Origin: Montanilutibacter psychrotolerans
GTDB taxonomy: Bacteria; Pseudomonadota; Gammaproteobacteria; Xanthomonadales; Xanthomonadaceae
Reading direction: 5' to 3'
Assembly: GCF_003719825.1 (NCBI RefSeq)
Contig: NZ_RIBS01000002.1
Location: forward strand, 310,001 to 374,000
DNA: 64,000 nucleotides
Part shown: positions 27,741-37,854 of the stretch, in pieces
Position numbering within the stretch: position 1 is the stretch's first letter
How the letters are laid out: the number at the start of each line of letters is the position of its first letter
Notes under the pieces: model-generated
Database searches by the model: none
What the model was told of the DNA's origin: nothing
The model's input: the letters and a program-made list of their open reading frames with translations, nothing else
Program-made: the position numbers and the translations under genes

Positions 27741-27755
27741 AGCAGCAGTGCTGCT
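27741..27755. promoter_or_regulatory. 15-bp dyad between apbC and the protease gene
   Basis: AGCAGCA-G-TGCTGCT is a perfect 7-bp inverted repeat with one central base, just after the apbC stop and about 90 bp before the protease ATG. It could be an operator for the protease gene. No T-tract follows, so it is unlikely to be a terminator. Confidence 0.35.
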
Positions 27756-27844
27756 CTGCAACATGTGCCAGCTAGGCAAGTCGGTCACATTCGGCGGCGC
27801 TTTCCGTTGGGAGAGCCATAACCAACCGTCGAGGGTCGTTCCGA

Positions 27845-29218
<1,374 letters not shown>

Positions 29219-29283
29219 GCATCGCGCGGGACTGGGCCGATCCGGTCCGGTCCCGCGTCTGCCCGTGCCAGCCGCACTTTCGA

Positions 29284-29308
29284 GGCCCGGCCACCGCCGG
29301 GCCTTTTT
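29284..29308 (+). terminator. Terminator of the S8 protease gene
   Basis: GGCCCGGC pairs with GCCGGGCC, followed directly by TTTTT. It lies about 65 bp after the protease stop. Confidence 0.92.
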
Positions 29309-29379
29309 CGTGGCCCATGGGCGGCCTGGGCGCCGCGCGGCGTTCGTCGCCCCGCGTCCACCGGCGCCGGTCCAGCGGC

Positions 29380-29385
29380 TAGAAT
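29380..29385 (+). promoter_or_regulatory. Candidate -10 for dcd
   Basis: TAGAAT followed by CGCGCC, 33 bp before the dcd ATG and downstream of the protease terminator, so dcd probably has its own promoter. The same -10 plus GC-rich discriminator pattern precedes rimO and prmB. Confidence 0.5.
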
Positions 29386-29418
29386 CGCGCCTTCTTGCCC
29401 GCTGGACAGCCGCACCGT

Positions 29419-29988
29419 ATGAGCATCAAGTCAGACCGCTGGATCCGCCGCATGTCCGAACAGCACGGCATGATCGAGCCGTTCGAACCCGGCCAGGTGA
29501 AGCAGGACGCCGCCGGCGAACGCATCGTCAGCTTCGGTACGTCCAGCTATGGCTACGACGTGCGCTGCTCGCGCGAGTTCAAGGTGTTCACCAACATCAA
29601 CTCGACGATTGTCGATCCGAAGCATTTCGATCCGGGCAGCTTCGTCGACATCGAGAGCGACGTCTGCATCATCCCGCCGAACTCGTTCGCGCTGGCGCGC
29701 ACGGTCGAGTACTTCCGCATTCCGCGCGACACGCTGGTGGTCTGCCTCGGCAAGAGCACCTACGCGCGCTGCGGGATCATCGTCAACGTGACGCCGCTGG
29801 AACCCGAGTGGGAAGGCCACGTGACGCTGGAGTTCAGCAACACCACGCCACTGCCCGCGCGTATCTACGCCAACGAAGGCGTGGCGCAGATGCTGTTCTT
29901 CCAGTCCGACGAAGTCTGCGAGACCTCGTACAAGGACCGTGGCGGCAAGTACCAGGGCCAGACGGGCGTGACGCTGCCGCGTACCTGA
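29419..29988 (+). CDS. dcd: dCTP deaminase
   Basis: Converts dCTP to dUTP, supplying dUMP for thymidylate synthesis. 189 residues from ATG 29419 ([12 protein letters not shown]). [31 protein letters not shown] and [12 protein letters not shown] with the catalytic glutamate are all present, and the end has [11 protein letters not shown]. It ends DVRT-like in a short C-terminal tail. Normal length. Confidence 0.96.
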   Translation: MSIKSDRWIRRMSEQHGMIEPFEPGQVKQDAAGERIVSFGTSSYGYDVRCSREFKVFTNINSTIVDPKHFDPGSFVDIESDVCIIPPNSFALARTVEYFRIPRDTLVVCLGKSTYARCGIIVNVTPLEPEWEGHVTLEFSNTTPLPARIYANEGVAQMLFFQSDEVCETSYKDRGGKYQGQTGVTLPRT

Positions 29989-30028
29989 GCGGGCCCTTGC
30001 GCACCCACATCGACCGGACAAATTGACC

Positions 30029-30550
30029 ATGGACGAACTCAATCCCTACCAGGCTCCGGCCGCGCCGGTTTCTGCAGTCGATGGCGAATCGGTGCACGCG
30101 CTGGCCGATCGTGGCGAACGGCTCGCCGCAGTGCTGATCGATGCCGTGATCTCGATCGTTGTGATGCTGCCGGTGATGTTTCTGGCCGGCTACTTCGACA
30201 TGGTCCGCGCCAACGCCGACGCTGGGCGGATACTCCTGCCCCTGGGGCAGATCCTGCTGTGGGCGGCGATCGGTTTCCTGGGGTTCGTGCTGATCCAGGG
30301 CATCCCGCTGCAGGCGACGGGCCAGACGTGGGGCAAGCGTCTGCTGCGTATCAAGATCGTCGACCTGGCAGGCACAAAGCCCAGCCTGGCGACCCTGATT
30401 GGCAAGCGCTACCTGCCGCTGCACGCGCTGGCCAACGTGCCGTGCCTGGGCAGCCTCCTGGTACTGGTGGATTGCCTGATGATCTTCCGTGACGACAAGC
30501 GCTGCCTGCACGACCTGGTCGCTGGCACGCGCGTGGTCAAGGCCCGCTGA
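30029..30550 (+). CDS. RDD family membrane protein
   Basis: 173 residues. The cytoplasmic N-terminus (MDELNPYQAPAAPVS) is followed by the RDD signature region: RGERLAAVLIDAVISIVV, then two to three membrane helices (about 33-55, 70-93 and 132-152). TWGKRLLRIKIVDLAGTKPSL is the conserved cytoplasmic loop, and KRCLHDLVAGTRVV ends the protein. Function of the family is poorly known; some members are linked to ion antiport. A TTG in frame 2 codons upstream is a less likely start. It follows dcd after 40 bp. Confidence 0.85.
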   Translation: MDELNPYQAPAAPVSAVDGESVHALADRGERLAAVLIDAVISIVVMLPVMFLAGYFDMVRANADAGRILLPLGQILLWAAIGFLGFVLIQGIPLQATGQTWGKRLLRIKIVDLAGTKPSLATLIGKRYLPLHALANVPCLGSLLVLVDCLMIFRDDKRCLHDLVAGTRVVKAR

Positions 30551-30582
30551 GCGGGCAACCCGCGGGCCGCCGCCGCGTGCCA

Positions 30583-30885
30583 TCAGGGCTTCTGGTACGT
30601 GACGAAGAAGCCCTGCAGGTCGCCGTTCTCGATGTAGGGCTCGACGCTGACCACCTTGTAGCCGTGGCCCGCGAACACCTGGTGGGCCTTGCTCAGCGAA
30701 TTGGCCGAGCCCTGGTTACGAAAGCCCCAGCTGGAATCGACCCAGACCGTCACCGCGCTCATGTTGGCGGCAGCGGCCTCCTGCGCCGATTGCTCCACCG
30801 GCTTGTCGAACAGGCCGGCGTGAGCGGGCAGGGTGGCGGCGAACGCGGTGCTGGCGAGCAGGGCGGCGAGCAGAAGGTGGCGCAT
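30583..30885 (-). CDS. Small exported protein of unknown function
   Basis: 100 residues from ATG 30885. Signal peptide 1-23 (MRHLLLAALLASTAFAATLP, cleavage near AHA). The mature protein starts GLFDKPVEQSAQEA and has AVTVWVDSSWGFRNQG and HGYKVVSVEPY. No family was recognised. Base composition and codon use look like the neighbours. It converges with the RDD gene with no visible terminator. Confidence 0.6.
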   Translation of the reverse strand: MRHLLLAALLASTAFAATLPAHAGLFDKPVEQSAQEAAAANMSAVTVWVDSSWGFRNQGSANSLSKAHQVFAGHGYKVVSVEPYIENGDLQGFFVTYQKP

Positions 30886-31266
30886 GGGGTGTCCTCGTGT
30901 CGGGGGCGTCGGGAGCGTGGGCGTGTGGCACGGCCGGCATCGCACTGGTGGACCTGGCGCCGAACCGTTGGGGCTGGCGGGCGTCCTGGGCGATGCGGCC
31001 CGGCGGGATCGTAGCGGCTGCGTCGCGGCAGGGGTACCGATGCGATGCCCTCGCCGACGGGTCAGTCGGGCGCGGGTCAGCCAACGCGGGTCAGCCAGTG
31101 TCGCTGTTCAAAGTGCCTTGTCGGTGTGGCTTGTCGGCGTGGATCGCCAATACGGACGGTCAACGTGATTGCCCGGGAGATAGCCGCCGCCCGTGGCCAA
31201 CTCACGTCGGCGATCCGCCGGTTGGTCGATCGTTGCCTAACGCAGGCGTGTGGCGAGCGTGCCCGA
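30886..31266. repeat. Gene-free spacer holding a short tandem repeat
   Basis: About 380 bp with no supportable gene. It contains two adjacent 14-bp copies, CGCGGGTCAGCCAA and CGCGGGTCAGCCAG (31071-31098). No RNA structure, terminator or clear promoter was seen in the rest. Confidence 0.5.
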
Positions 31267-31683
31267 TTAAGGAGACTTGTCTGCGGCGCCCGGCTTGCCT
31301 GTGGGGCGTTTCGGCGGCGCTGGCTTTTTCGCCGGAATGTCTGCGCGTTTCGCCACCCTCGCTACCTGCAGCGATTCGCGCGCGAGCGCCTGCAGTGCGT
31401 CGGCGTCCTCGAGCAGGTCGGCAGGCACTACGTGGTAGCGGTGGACGTCGACGATGCCCTTGCGGGTGGCATAGCGGAAGCAGCTGCCGCCCATCGCGAC
31501 ATACCGCGGCCGCGTGCTGTCGTCGACTGCGAAGTACAAGGTGTTGCCCATCAGCATCGCGAACTGCACGTCGTTGCACCACAGCGCGGTGCCGCCGAAG
31601 AATCGCCCACTGCGGATACCGGCGATGGGGCCCAGTTGGTCCAGCACGTAGGCGAGAAAGTCCGGGCTGCTTGCCGTCAGCAT
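31267..31683 (-). CDS. TfoX N-terminal domain protein
   Basis: 138 residues from ATG 31683. The domain begins FLAYVLDQLGPIAGIRSGRFFGGTALWCNDVQFAMLM and matches the Sxy/TfoX N-terminal fold; only the parts GRFFGGTALW and LYFAVDDSTRP are quoted as motifs. The C-terminal 30 residues are Lys/Pro/Ala-rich (AKKPAPPKRP) and likely disordered. The C-terminal TfoX domain is missing, so it is not a full competence regulator. It is the last gene of a three-gene operon with the HIT and dienelactone-hydrolase genes. Confidence 0.8.
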   Translation of the reverse strand: MLTASSPDFLAYVLDQLGPIAGIRSGRFFGGTALWCNDVQFAMLMGNTLYFAVDDSTRPRYVAMGGSCFRYATRKGIVDVHRYHVVPADLLEDADALQALARESLQVARVAKRADIPAKKPAPPKRPTGKPGAADKSP

Positions 31684-31717
31684 GCGCGGTCCTGCCGGGT
31701 CCGGCGTTGGTGCCGGG

Positions 31718-32143
31718 TCAGGCGCCCAGCTCAGCCTGCAACAGGCGCACGCGACGCACCAGCTCTTCGGGCAGGTACGCGCTGGCGGCGGCATTGCCCC
31801 ACACCGGTCGTGGCCAGGCGATGTCGTCCTGGAAGCGCGCGATCACGTGCACGTGCAACTGCGGTACCAGGTTGCCAAGTGCGGCGACATTGAGCTTGAA
31901 GGGCTTGAACACCGCCTGCAGCGCGCGGCTGGTCACGGCAATCTCGCGCATCAGTTCGGCCTGCTGCACCGCGTCCAGGTCGACCAGTTCGGTCGCCTCG
32001 GCCACCCGCGGCACCAGGATCAGCCAGGGGTGGTTGGCATCGTCCATGAGCACCAGGTCGCTGAGCCCGAGGTGGGCCACCGGATGGGTGTCATCGGCCA
32101 GCTGCGGGTGCAGGTGCCAGCCGGGTGGCGGGTTGCGGTTCAT
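31718..32143 (-). CDS. HIT family nucleotide-binding protein with a QxHxH motif
   Basis: 141 residues. HIT proteins hydrolyse or transfer nucleotide phosphates using a central histidine. Here the motif is Q95-L-H97-V-H99: the first histidine of the canonical HxHxH is glutamine, while the nucleophilic central histidine is kept. The segment HPWLILVPRV in the N-terminal half is also typical, as is WPRPVWG after the motif. It overlaps the end of the hydrolase gene upstream by 4 bp, showing translational coupling. Substrate not known. Confidence 0.85.
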   Translation of the reverse strand: MNRNPPPGWHLHPQLADDTHPVAHLGLSDLVLMDDANHPWLILVPRVAEATELVDLDAVQQAELMREIAVTSRALQAVFKPFKLNVAALGNLVPQLHVHVIARFQDDIAWPRPVWGNAAASAYLPEELVRRVRLLQAELGA

Positions 32144-32817
32144 CGCAGGTTCTCCGCGAGAAAATCGATGCTGCGTTGCCAGGCCAGTTCGGCGCTGGCC
32201 TGGTGGTAGTCACGGCGCGGATCGCAGTTGAAGCCGTGGCCAGCCGGGTAGAGGTGGATGATCGCGCCGGGCAGCTTCCGGCGGTGCAAGGCGATCGCCT
32301 CGGGGGGGATGCTCGCATCGTGTTCGCCGAAGTGGCACAGCAGTGGCGCCAGCAGCGGCTCACCGTCGTTGCGCTGATCGAGGAAGTCGACGCTGCGTGC
32401 GCCGTAGTAGTCCACCGCCGGCAGGCCCAGCCGGGCGGCAGATAGATAGGACAGCGTGCCGCCCCAGCAGAAGCCGACGACGCCGGTACGCAGGCCTTCG
32501 AGCTGCAGGTGTTCGGCGCTGGCCGACACCAGCTCCAGTGCGCGGTCGAAGCCCAGCGCGGCGGTGAGCTGCCTGCCCCGCGCGACGCCGGCGTCGTCGT
32601 ACGCCAGCTCGACGCCACGTTCGACCGGATCGAACAGCGCCGGGGCGAGCGCCGTGAAGCCGGCCGCGGCCACGCGATCGACGACGCTGCGGATGTGCCC
32701 GTTCAGGCCGAAGATCTCCTGGACCACCACGACCCCGCCGCGCGAAAGCCCGACGGGCGCGGCGTACCAGCCCGCGATGCGTCCGTGTTCGGTGTCGAGG
32801 TCGATCCAGTGGCCCAT
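32140..32817 (-). CDS. Dienelactone hydrolase family protein
   Basis: 225-residue alpha/beta hydrolase. The probable catalytic triad is C117 (GFCWGG), D167 (GEHDASIP) and H194 (PAGHGFNC), as in dienelactone hydrolase. VVVVQEIFGLN near the N-terminus carries the conserved glutamate. No aromatic-degradation gene is nearby, so the physiological substrate is open; many such proteins are general carboxylesterases. First gene of the operon with HIT and TfoX-like genes, divergent from rimO. Confidence 0.88.
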   Translation of the reverse strand: MGHWIDLDTEHGRIAGWYAAPVGLSRGGVVVVQEIFGLNGHIRSVVDRVAAAGFTALAPALFDPVERGVELAYDDAGVARGRQLTAALGFDRALELVSASAEHLQLEGLRTGVVGFCWGGTLSYLSAARLGLPAVDYYGARSVDFLDQRNDGEPLLAPLLCHFGEHDASIPPEAIALHRRKLPGAIIHLYPAGHGFNCDPRRDYHQASAELAWQRSIDFLAENLR

Positions 32818-32874
32818 TGCGGTCTCCGTTCAGCTGCCGGGGGCGAAGGCTCGGGTTGATTCTAGACCCGAGGC

Positions 32875-32880
32875 TATAAT
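32875..32880 (+). promoter_or_regulatory. Candidate -10 for rimO
   Basis: A perfect TATAAT followed by CCGCGCC, about 78 bp before the rimO ATG. TTGATT lies upstream (32856-32861), but at 13 bp the spacer is too short, so the -35 is uncertain. Confidence 0.55.
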
Positions 32881-32958
32881 CCGCGCCCCAGTCCGTTCCC
32901 GCGTGCCCGACACGGCGCGGTCGAGACGGGCGGGCCTCTCCGCCAGCGATCGCCAGCC

Positions 32959-34290
32959 ATGTCCCTGCAAAACCCCAAAGTCGGATTCGTCAGCCTCGGT
33001 TGCCCCAAGGCCCTCGTCGACTCCGAACGCATCCTCACCCAGCTGCGCGTGGAGGGTTACGAACTCGTACCCACTTACGACGATGCCGACGTGGTGGTGG
33101 TCAACACCTGCGGCTTCATCGAATCGGCGGTGACCGAGTCGCTGGACGCGATTGGCGAGGCGATGTCCGAGAACGGCAAGGTGATCGTTACCGGCTGCCT
33201 GGGCAAGATGCCCGAGCAGATCCGCCAGGCGCACCCGGGCGTGCTGTCGATCAGCGGGCCGCAGGACTACGGCAGCGTGATGAGCGCCGTGCATGCGGCC
33301 ATCCCGCCGCGCCACGACCCGTTCCTGGACCTGCTGCCGGACTACGGCCTCAAGCTGACCCCGAAGCACTACGCCTACCTGAAGATTTCCGAAGGGTGCA
33401 ACCACCGTTGCAGCTTCTGCATCATCCCGTCGATGCGTGGCGACCTGGTGTCGCGTCCGGTCGACCAGGTGCTGCGCGAGGCCGAAAAACTGGCCATGGG
33501 CGGCGTCAAGGAACTGCTGGTGATCTCCCAGGACACCTCGGCGTACGGCGTCGACGTGCGCTATGCCGAGCACGAGTGGCGCGGCAAGTCGTACCAGACG
33601 CGCATGAAGGCGCTGTGCGAAGGCCTGTCGGAGCTGGGCCTGTGGACGCGCCTGCATTACGTCTACCCGTACCCGCACGTCGACGAGATCATTCCGTTGA
33701 TGGCCGACGGCAAGATCCTTCCCTACCTCGATATTCCGTTCCAGCACGCCAGTCCGCGCGTGCTCAAGCTGATGAAGCGCCCGGGCGCGGTCGACAAGAC
33801 CCTCGAGCGCATCCAGCGCTGGCGCGCGACTTGTCCGGAGCTGACGATCCGCTCGACCTTCATCGTGGGTTTCCCCGGCGAGACCGAGGCCGAGTTCGAG
33901 GAGCTGCTGGACTTCCTCGACGAAGCCCAGCTCGACCGCGTCGGTGCGTTCGCGTACTCGCCGGTCGATGGCGCCACCGCCAACGCGCTGCCCGATCCGG
34001 TGCCCGAGGACGTGAAGCAGGAGCGCCTCGCCCGCTTCATGGAGCGCCAGGCCGAGATTTCGACCGCACGCCTGGAGGCCAAGGTCGGCACGGTGCAGCG
34101 CTGCCTGGTCGACGTGCTTGACGGGGAACTGGCGATCGCGCGCTCGATGGCCGACGCGCCGGAGATCGACGGCGTGGTGCAGATCCAGAACGGCTTCGAG
34201 GCCGGCCTCAAGCCGGGCGAATTCGTCGATGTCGAGATCATGGGCAGCGACGAGCACGATCTGTACGGCGAGGTCGCGTTCGAGGACTGA
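32959..34290 (+). CDS. rimO: Ribosomal protein S12 methylthiotransferase RimO
   Basis: Radical-SAM enzyme that adds a methylthio group to an aspartate of S12. 443 residues. The N-terminal UPF0004 domain has [19 protein letters not shown] and TGCLGKM (three cysteines for the auxiliary cluster). The radical-SAM core has [11 protein letters not shown] (CxxxCxxC). The C-terminal TRAM domain ends EVAFED. RimO is distinguished from MiaB by the GCPKxxVDSE motif and overall length. No partner gene follows; a tandem repeat lies just downstream. Confidence 0.96.
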   Translation: MSLQNPKVGFVSLGCPKALVDSERILTQLRVEGYELVPTYDDADVVVVNTCGFIESAVTESLDAIGEAMSENGKVIVTGCLGKMPEQIRQAHPGVLSISGPQDYGSVMSAVHAAIPPRHDPFLDLLPDYGLKLTPKHYAYLKISEGCNHRCSFCIIPSMRGDLVSRPVDQVLREAEKLAMGGVKELLVISQDTSAYGVDVRYAEHEWRGKSYQTRMKALCEGLSELGLWTRLHYVYPYPHVDEIIPLMADGKILPYLDIPFQHASPRVLKLMKRPGAVDKTLERIQRWRATCPELTIRSTFIVGFPGETEAEFEELLDFLDEAQLDRVGAFAYSPVDGATANALPDPVPEDVKQERLARFMERQAEISTARLEAKVGTVQRCLVDVLDGELAIARSMADAPEIDGVVQIQNGFEAGLKPGEFVDVEIMGSDEHDLYGEVAFED

Positions 34291-34317
34291 GTTGATTGCG
34301 TCGTGCGGGCCGCGCCC

Positions 34318-34369
34318 GACGACGCACGTTCGACGACGCACGTCCGACGACGCACGTCCGACGACGTCC
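34318..34369. repeat. 14-bp tandem repeat after rimO
   Basis: Units GACGACGCACGTTC, GACGACGCACGTCC and GACGACGCACGTCC, then a partial GACGACGTCC: about 3.7 copies, with one substitution between the first and the next two. It lies 27 bp after the rimO stop. The rest of the 196-bp spacer to the next gene shows nothing. Confidence 0.85.
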
Positions 34370-34486
34370 GGTAACGCGCCGCACCGCGCCGTCCGGATGG
34401 CACTCGCGGCCGAGGGCGGGTCGCGAGCGTCGACACCCGCACGCTGATCGCCGCCGCCGCGCCGAAGCGGGCGGTTCGGGGGGCGA

Positions 34487-35044
34487 TCAGTTTGCCGCGG
34501 GCGTCGGGGCAACGCGCCGTACGTGCATGTCGGCGACCTCCGCACTGGGCTTGCCGCCCTGCCAGAACTGCCAATGCACGCGCAGTTCGTCGCTGCCGAC
34601 GAACTGGAACGTCGCGTCGTGCATGTGGCCGGCCTGGGTCGGGTCGAAATTGCTGGCGCCGTCGAACGCGAATGCGACATCGTTGCCGCCGACCGGCTTG
34701 GCGCGCATGCGCGGGTGATTGCCGCTGGCGCAGAAGTGGTGCAGCACCACGTCGTCGCCATCGCGGGTGAACACGGTCGTCATCTGGTGGGGTGTGCCCG
34801 GAAACTGGGTCTCGACCACCGCATTGCCGGCGGCGCTGACCTCGTAGCGCAAATGCGCGTTGGGAATCGAATTGCCATCCAGCCCGGTCGCCGACCAGTC
34901 GCCGGCCAGCGCCTTGAAGCGCTCCAGCAGATGGGGGGGCGGCGTCGGCGTGCCGGCCGTGGCGGCGGGCTCCCCGGCGTGCAGCGGCGCCATCAGGCAG
35001 ACGAGCGCGGCAGTGAGGGCGGCGTTGCTGATCGCACGGTGCAT
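34487..35044 (-). CDS. Exported protein of unknown function
   Basis: 185 residues. Signal peptide 1-23 (MHRAISNAALTAALVCLMAP, cleavage near LHA). The mature part has a proline-rich stretch, then LLERFKALAGDWSATGLDG and VVETQFPGTPHQMTTVFTRDG, HHFCASGNHPRM and VHWQFWQGGK. The fold appears all-beta, similar to small secreted lipocalin-like or DUF1579-like domains, but I do not recognise the family with confidence. Monocistronic; the TAA end precedes the rimO-side repeat. Confidence 0.6.
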   Translation of the reverse strand: MHRAISNAALTAALVCLMAPLHAGEPAATAGTPTPPPHLLERFKALAGDWSATGLDGNSIPNAHLRYEVSAAGNAVVETQFPGTPHQMTTVFTRDGDDVVLHHFCASGNHPRMRAKPVGGNDVAFAFDGASNFDPTQAGHMHDATFQFVGSDELRVHWQFWQGGKPSAEVADMHVRRVAPTPAAN

Positions 35045-35188
35045 GGTGGGGCTCCGGTTGACCGCGAGGGCGGGACACCGATGCTACGCCGCGCCGCAAC
35101 CCCTGGCATGGGGCGCTGCCGCAGGCCGGTTGCCGGTCGGCAGTGCGGAACGGGGCGCGTTCGAGGGCGGCGCGCATGGCGCCAGCGG

Positions 35189-35698
35189 TTACGCCTGGTC
35201 GGGATAGGCGACGTCGACGATCACGAACCGCGCCGGGCCGCCGGGCAGTTGCGCTTCGAACTCGTCGTCGAGGCGCTTCTTCAGCATGGCCCGCGCCAAC
35301 GGCGAATCGATGCTGATCCAGCCCAGCTTCGCGTCCGTCTCGTCCGGGCCGACGATGCGATAGCGCTGCGTTTCGCCGGAACGTGCGTCTTCCACTTCCA
35401 CCGTCGCGCCGAAGAACACCGCCTGCGGGTCGGACGGGGCGGTCTCGATCACCTTGAGAGCGGGCACGCGTTTGCTGAGATAGCGCACGCGCCGGTCGAT
35501 CTCGCCGAGCTGCTTCTTGCGATAGGTGTATTCGGCGTTCTCCGACCGGTCGCCCTCGGCCGCGGCGGCGGCGAGTGCCTTGACGACCTCTGGTCGCTTG
35601 ACCCGCCACAGCTCGTCGAGCTCGGCCTTGAGCCGATCGTGGCCCTCGCGCGTGATCAGCGCGGTGCTGTGTTCGGCCGGTGGTCGCCAGCGGCCCAT
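35189..35698 (-). CDS. greB: Transcription elongation factor GreB
   Basis: 169 residues. Rescues backtracked RNA polymerase by stimulating transcript cleavage. N-terminal coiled-coil ([16 protein letters not shown] to about residue 85) with the acidic tip [20 protein letters not shown]. The C-terminal FKBP-like domain has TVEVEDA and [13 protein letters not shown]. The tip and [19 protein letters not shown] are the GreB version rather than GreA. Its ATG overlaps the stop of the DUF4013 gene (ATGA), so translation is coupled. Confidence 0.94.
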   Translation of the reverse strand: MGRWRPPAEHSTALITREGHDRLKAELDELWRVKRPEVVKALAAAAAEGDRSENAEYTYRKKQLGEIDRRVRYLSKRVPALKVIETAPSDPQAVFFGATVEVEDARSGETQRYRIVGPDETDAKLGWISIDSPLARAMLKKRLDDEFEAQLPGGPARFVIVDVAYPDQA

Positions 35699-36984
35699 CA
35701 GGGGGTTTGCGCAGGCGGAGCGGAGGGCTGGTGCGGCGCGGGCGGAAGGCTGGCCAATGCCGCGTCGAGTCGTGCGGACAGATCGTCATCCTGGCACCGC
35801 AGGCGCGCCTGCTGCAGCACCTCGCGCGCATGCTCGTGCTCCTGGTAACGATCGACCAGCATCGTTGCCGCATCGAGCGCCCAGACCGCCGCCTCCGGTG
35901 CGCGCGGCTGGCTGCGGATGAGCGCCAGCAACGTGTCGATCGCCAGGCGCGGCTGGTTGGCCTGCAGGGCGAACGCCACCAGCTGCAGGGCCTGCTCGGC
36001 CTGTTCCGGGACGAAGTCCGGGTCGCCGCCGCGCATCTCGCGCAGCAGAGTGAGGGCGCGCTGCTGTTCGCCTTCCGACAGCAAACGATGCAGGAACTGC
36101 CGCGCGTGGGCTTCCCAGCGTGCGGGGTCGGTCTGCATGCGCAGCAGGTCGTGGAAGTGCTGGTGGACCGGCAGGGACACCGCGCGGGTGTCGACCTGTT
36201 CCTGCAGCAGCGCGATCGCCGCGGTGGGGTGACCTTCGCGCACGAGGTCCTGGGCCTCCTCGATCAGCGAACGGTCCTCTGCGAACCGGTCCAGCGGTGC
36301 ATTGCCCAGGCTGCCAGGCTCGTGGTCGAGTGCCTCGTGGAAGCGATACACCAGGCTGCCGGTCAGCCGGAACGCCGCGAACACGGCCCACACCAGCACG
36401 AACGCCAATGCCGCATCGCCCAGCACCGACGGCAACCAACGCACCAGCAGGCGGCCGATCAGGATCGCACCGGCCTGGATGGCGAACAGCTGCAGCCAGG
36501 TCGCGACAAAGGGCGAGCCGATGCGTTCGAAAAGGGCCAGCGTGTTTTTCGGGTTCAGCGCGCGCAGCAGGCTGTCGTCTATCGCCAGCGCGATGGTGAT
36601 GCCCGGCTGCAATACGACCAGCACCAGCCAGCACAGCCAGGACGGGACACCAAAAATGATCGACACCCACCACACCAGCAACTGGGCCAGCACCAGCACG
36701 GCAAGGAATCGCCACGCGGCCCCGTCGGTGCTGCCGAGCAGGTTTTCGGGCGGCTTGTCGCGACCGTCGGCGCTTTCGCGCAGGATCTCGAAGGCGTAGC
36801 GGAAGGCGGCAATCCAGGTGACGATGCCGATCAGCCAACCCACGCCCGGCAACAACGCGAGCACGTTGCCCGCGGTCATCGCCAGCGTGGCGTGCAGCGC
36901 CGAGCCCTGCAGCGGATAGCGCAGCACGTTCGGAAGCGCCGAGACCGATGGGTCGACGACGGGCGGGCTGGGCGGGTTGGGCAT
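35698..36984 (-). CDS. DUF4013-type membrane protein with TPR-like C-terminus
   Basis: 428 residues from ATG 36984. The first half is membrane-embedded, with about five to six hydrophobic helices (residues 35-60, 88-125, 150-190 and around 200-225 by eye) and the motif NPPSPPVV in a cytosolic N-tail. The C-terminal half (about 235-400) is soluble with TPR-like alpha repeats ([20 protein letters not shown]-like spacing, given here as AIALLQEQ and LRLALDTL-type helices) and ends in a Pro/Ala-rich tail. Function unknown; it overlaps greB by 4 bp. The frame is open 38 codons upstream without homology. Confidence 0.65.
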   Translation of the reverse strand: MPNPPSPPVVDPSVSALPNVLRYPLQGSALHATLAMTAGNVLALLPGVGWLIGIVTWIAAFRYAFEILRESADGRDKPPENLLGSTDGAAWRFLAVLVLAQLLVWWVSIIFGVPSWLCWLVLVVLQPGITIALAIDDSLLRALNPKNTLALFERIGSPFVATWLQLFAIQAGAILIGRLLVRWLPSVLGDAALAFVLVWAVFAAFRLTGSLVYRFHEALDHEPGSLGNAPLDRFAEDRSLIEEAQDLVREGHPTAAIALLQEQVDTRAVSLPVHQHFHDLLRMQTDPARWEAHARQFLHRLLSEGEQQRALTLLREMRGGDPDFVPEQAEQALQLVAFALQANQPRLAIDTLLALIRSQPRAPEAAVWALDAATMLVDRYQEHEHAREVLQQARLRCQDDDLSARLDAALASLPPAPHQPSAPPAQTP

Positions 36985-37131
36985 GGTTCGACCGGATGCA
37001 GGCGATGGGGAGTAGAGAACCGCATCGCCGCGCGCCTCGCAAGGCAGTGCGTCACACAGTCTCGTCGGCGCCGCGGAGACCGCGTGACGGCGTGGCACGC
37101 GGATCAGGGGGCGGCCTCGGGTACCGGCATG

Positions 37132-37162
37132 AAAAAGGGCGGCCCGTCGTGACGGGCCGCCC
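37132..37162 (-). terminator. Terminator of the NlpE-like gene
   Basis: Twelve-bp stem GGGCGGCCCGTC/GACGGGCCGCCC; the minus strand continues TTTTTC. It follows the lipoprotein stop by about 25 bp. Confidence 0.92.
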
Positions 37163-37187
37163 CTGATGTAACGCGGTGTCGCTGCGA

Positions 37188-37733
37188 TCAGTGCGCGGCG
37201 GCAGGCGCTTCGGTGCTGGCCGGGGCGTCGGTCGGGGCAGCCATCGTGGCGGCGCCTTCGCGCTTGAGCGAGCCCGCCATGGCGCCAGCCACCGGCTTGC
37301 CATCGACGCCGAGCGGGTCGAGCTGGTCCTTGGAGGTGATCGCGTACAGGCGGTCGTCCTCGGCCTTGGTGTTCGGGTCCAGGCGGATGCGGCTGCCGTT
37401 CTCTTCAGCGGTCCAGCTGCCGTCCATCTTCTTCGGGGCGGCCTTGCCCACCATTTCATTGATCACGTACATGCCATCGGCCATGAGCTCGATGGTGGTG
37501 TCGACGTTGGTGCCGTCGGCGGCCGGCAGGCTGCCCTTGAACGTGCCGGCGAAGCCCTTCTGGTCGAAAGCCGGGGCGGACTCGGGCATCGGGGTGACGT
37601 CGGTGGCAACCGGCGCGATTTCCGGCATCGCCTTCGGCGTGGCTTCCGGGGCTTCGGGCTTGCAGGCGGACAGCGCGAGGGCGCCGACGCAGGCCAGGGC
37701 GAGCAGGGTGTGCTGGGTCGAGAACTTCTTCAT
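37188..37733 (-). CDS. NlpE-like lipoprotein lacking the CxxC motif
   Basis: 181 residues from ATG 37733, with AAGGAG 9 bp upstream. Lipobox LSAC at about residue 25, then a proline/alanine-rich stretch. The domain FAGTFKGSLPAADGTNVDTT resembles the N-terminal domain of NlpE (E. coli: LPCADC), but both cysteines of that copper/CpxA-sensing motif are replaced (LPAADG). The remainder has IELMADGMYVINEMVG and DGSWTAEENGSRIRLDP. The C-terminal OB domain of NlpE is absent. Probable outer-membrane lipoprotein; role unknown. Confidence 0.75.
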   Translation of the reverse strand: MKKFSTQHTLLALACVGALALSACKPEAPEATPKAMPEIAPVATDVTPMPESAPAFDQKGFAGTFKGSLPAADGTNVDTTIELMADGMYVINEMVGKAAPKKMDGSWTAEENGSRIRLDPNTKAEDDRLYAITSKDQLDPLGVDGKPVAGAMAGSLKREGAATMAAPTDAPASTEAPAAAH

Positions 37734-37854
37734 CGGGTGCGACTCCTTGATGGGTGGCGGGTGGCGAAGTGTAGGACGACGGAGATCGGACAGCGAAGCG
37801 GGGTGGGCGACGACGGATGCGGGACGACTGAGGCGGGTCGACGGAGGGGGTCGA

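Noticed and set aside
34291-34486. A CRISPR-like array after rimO
   Set aside because: Units are 14 bp and directly adjacent with no spacers; it is a simple tandem repeat.
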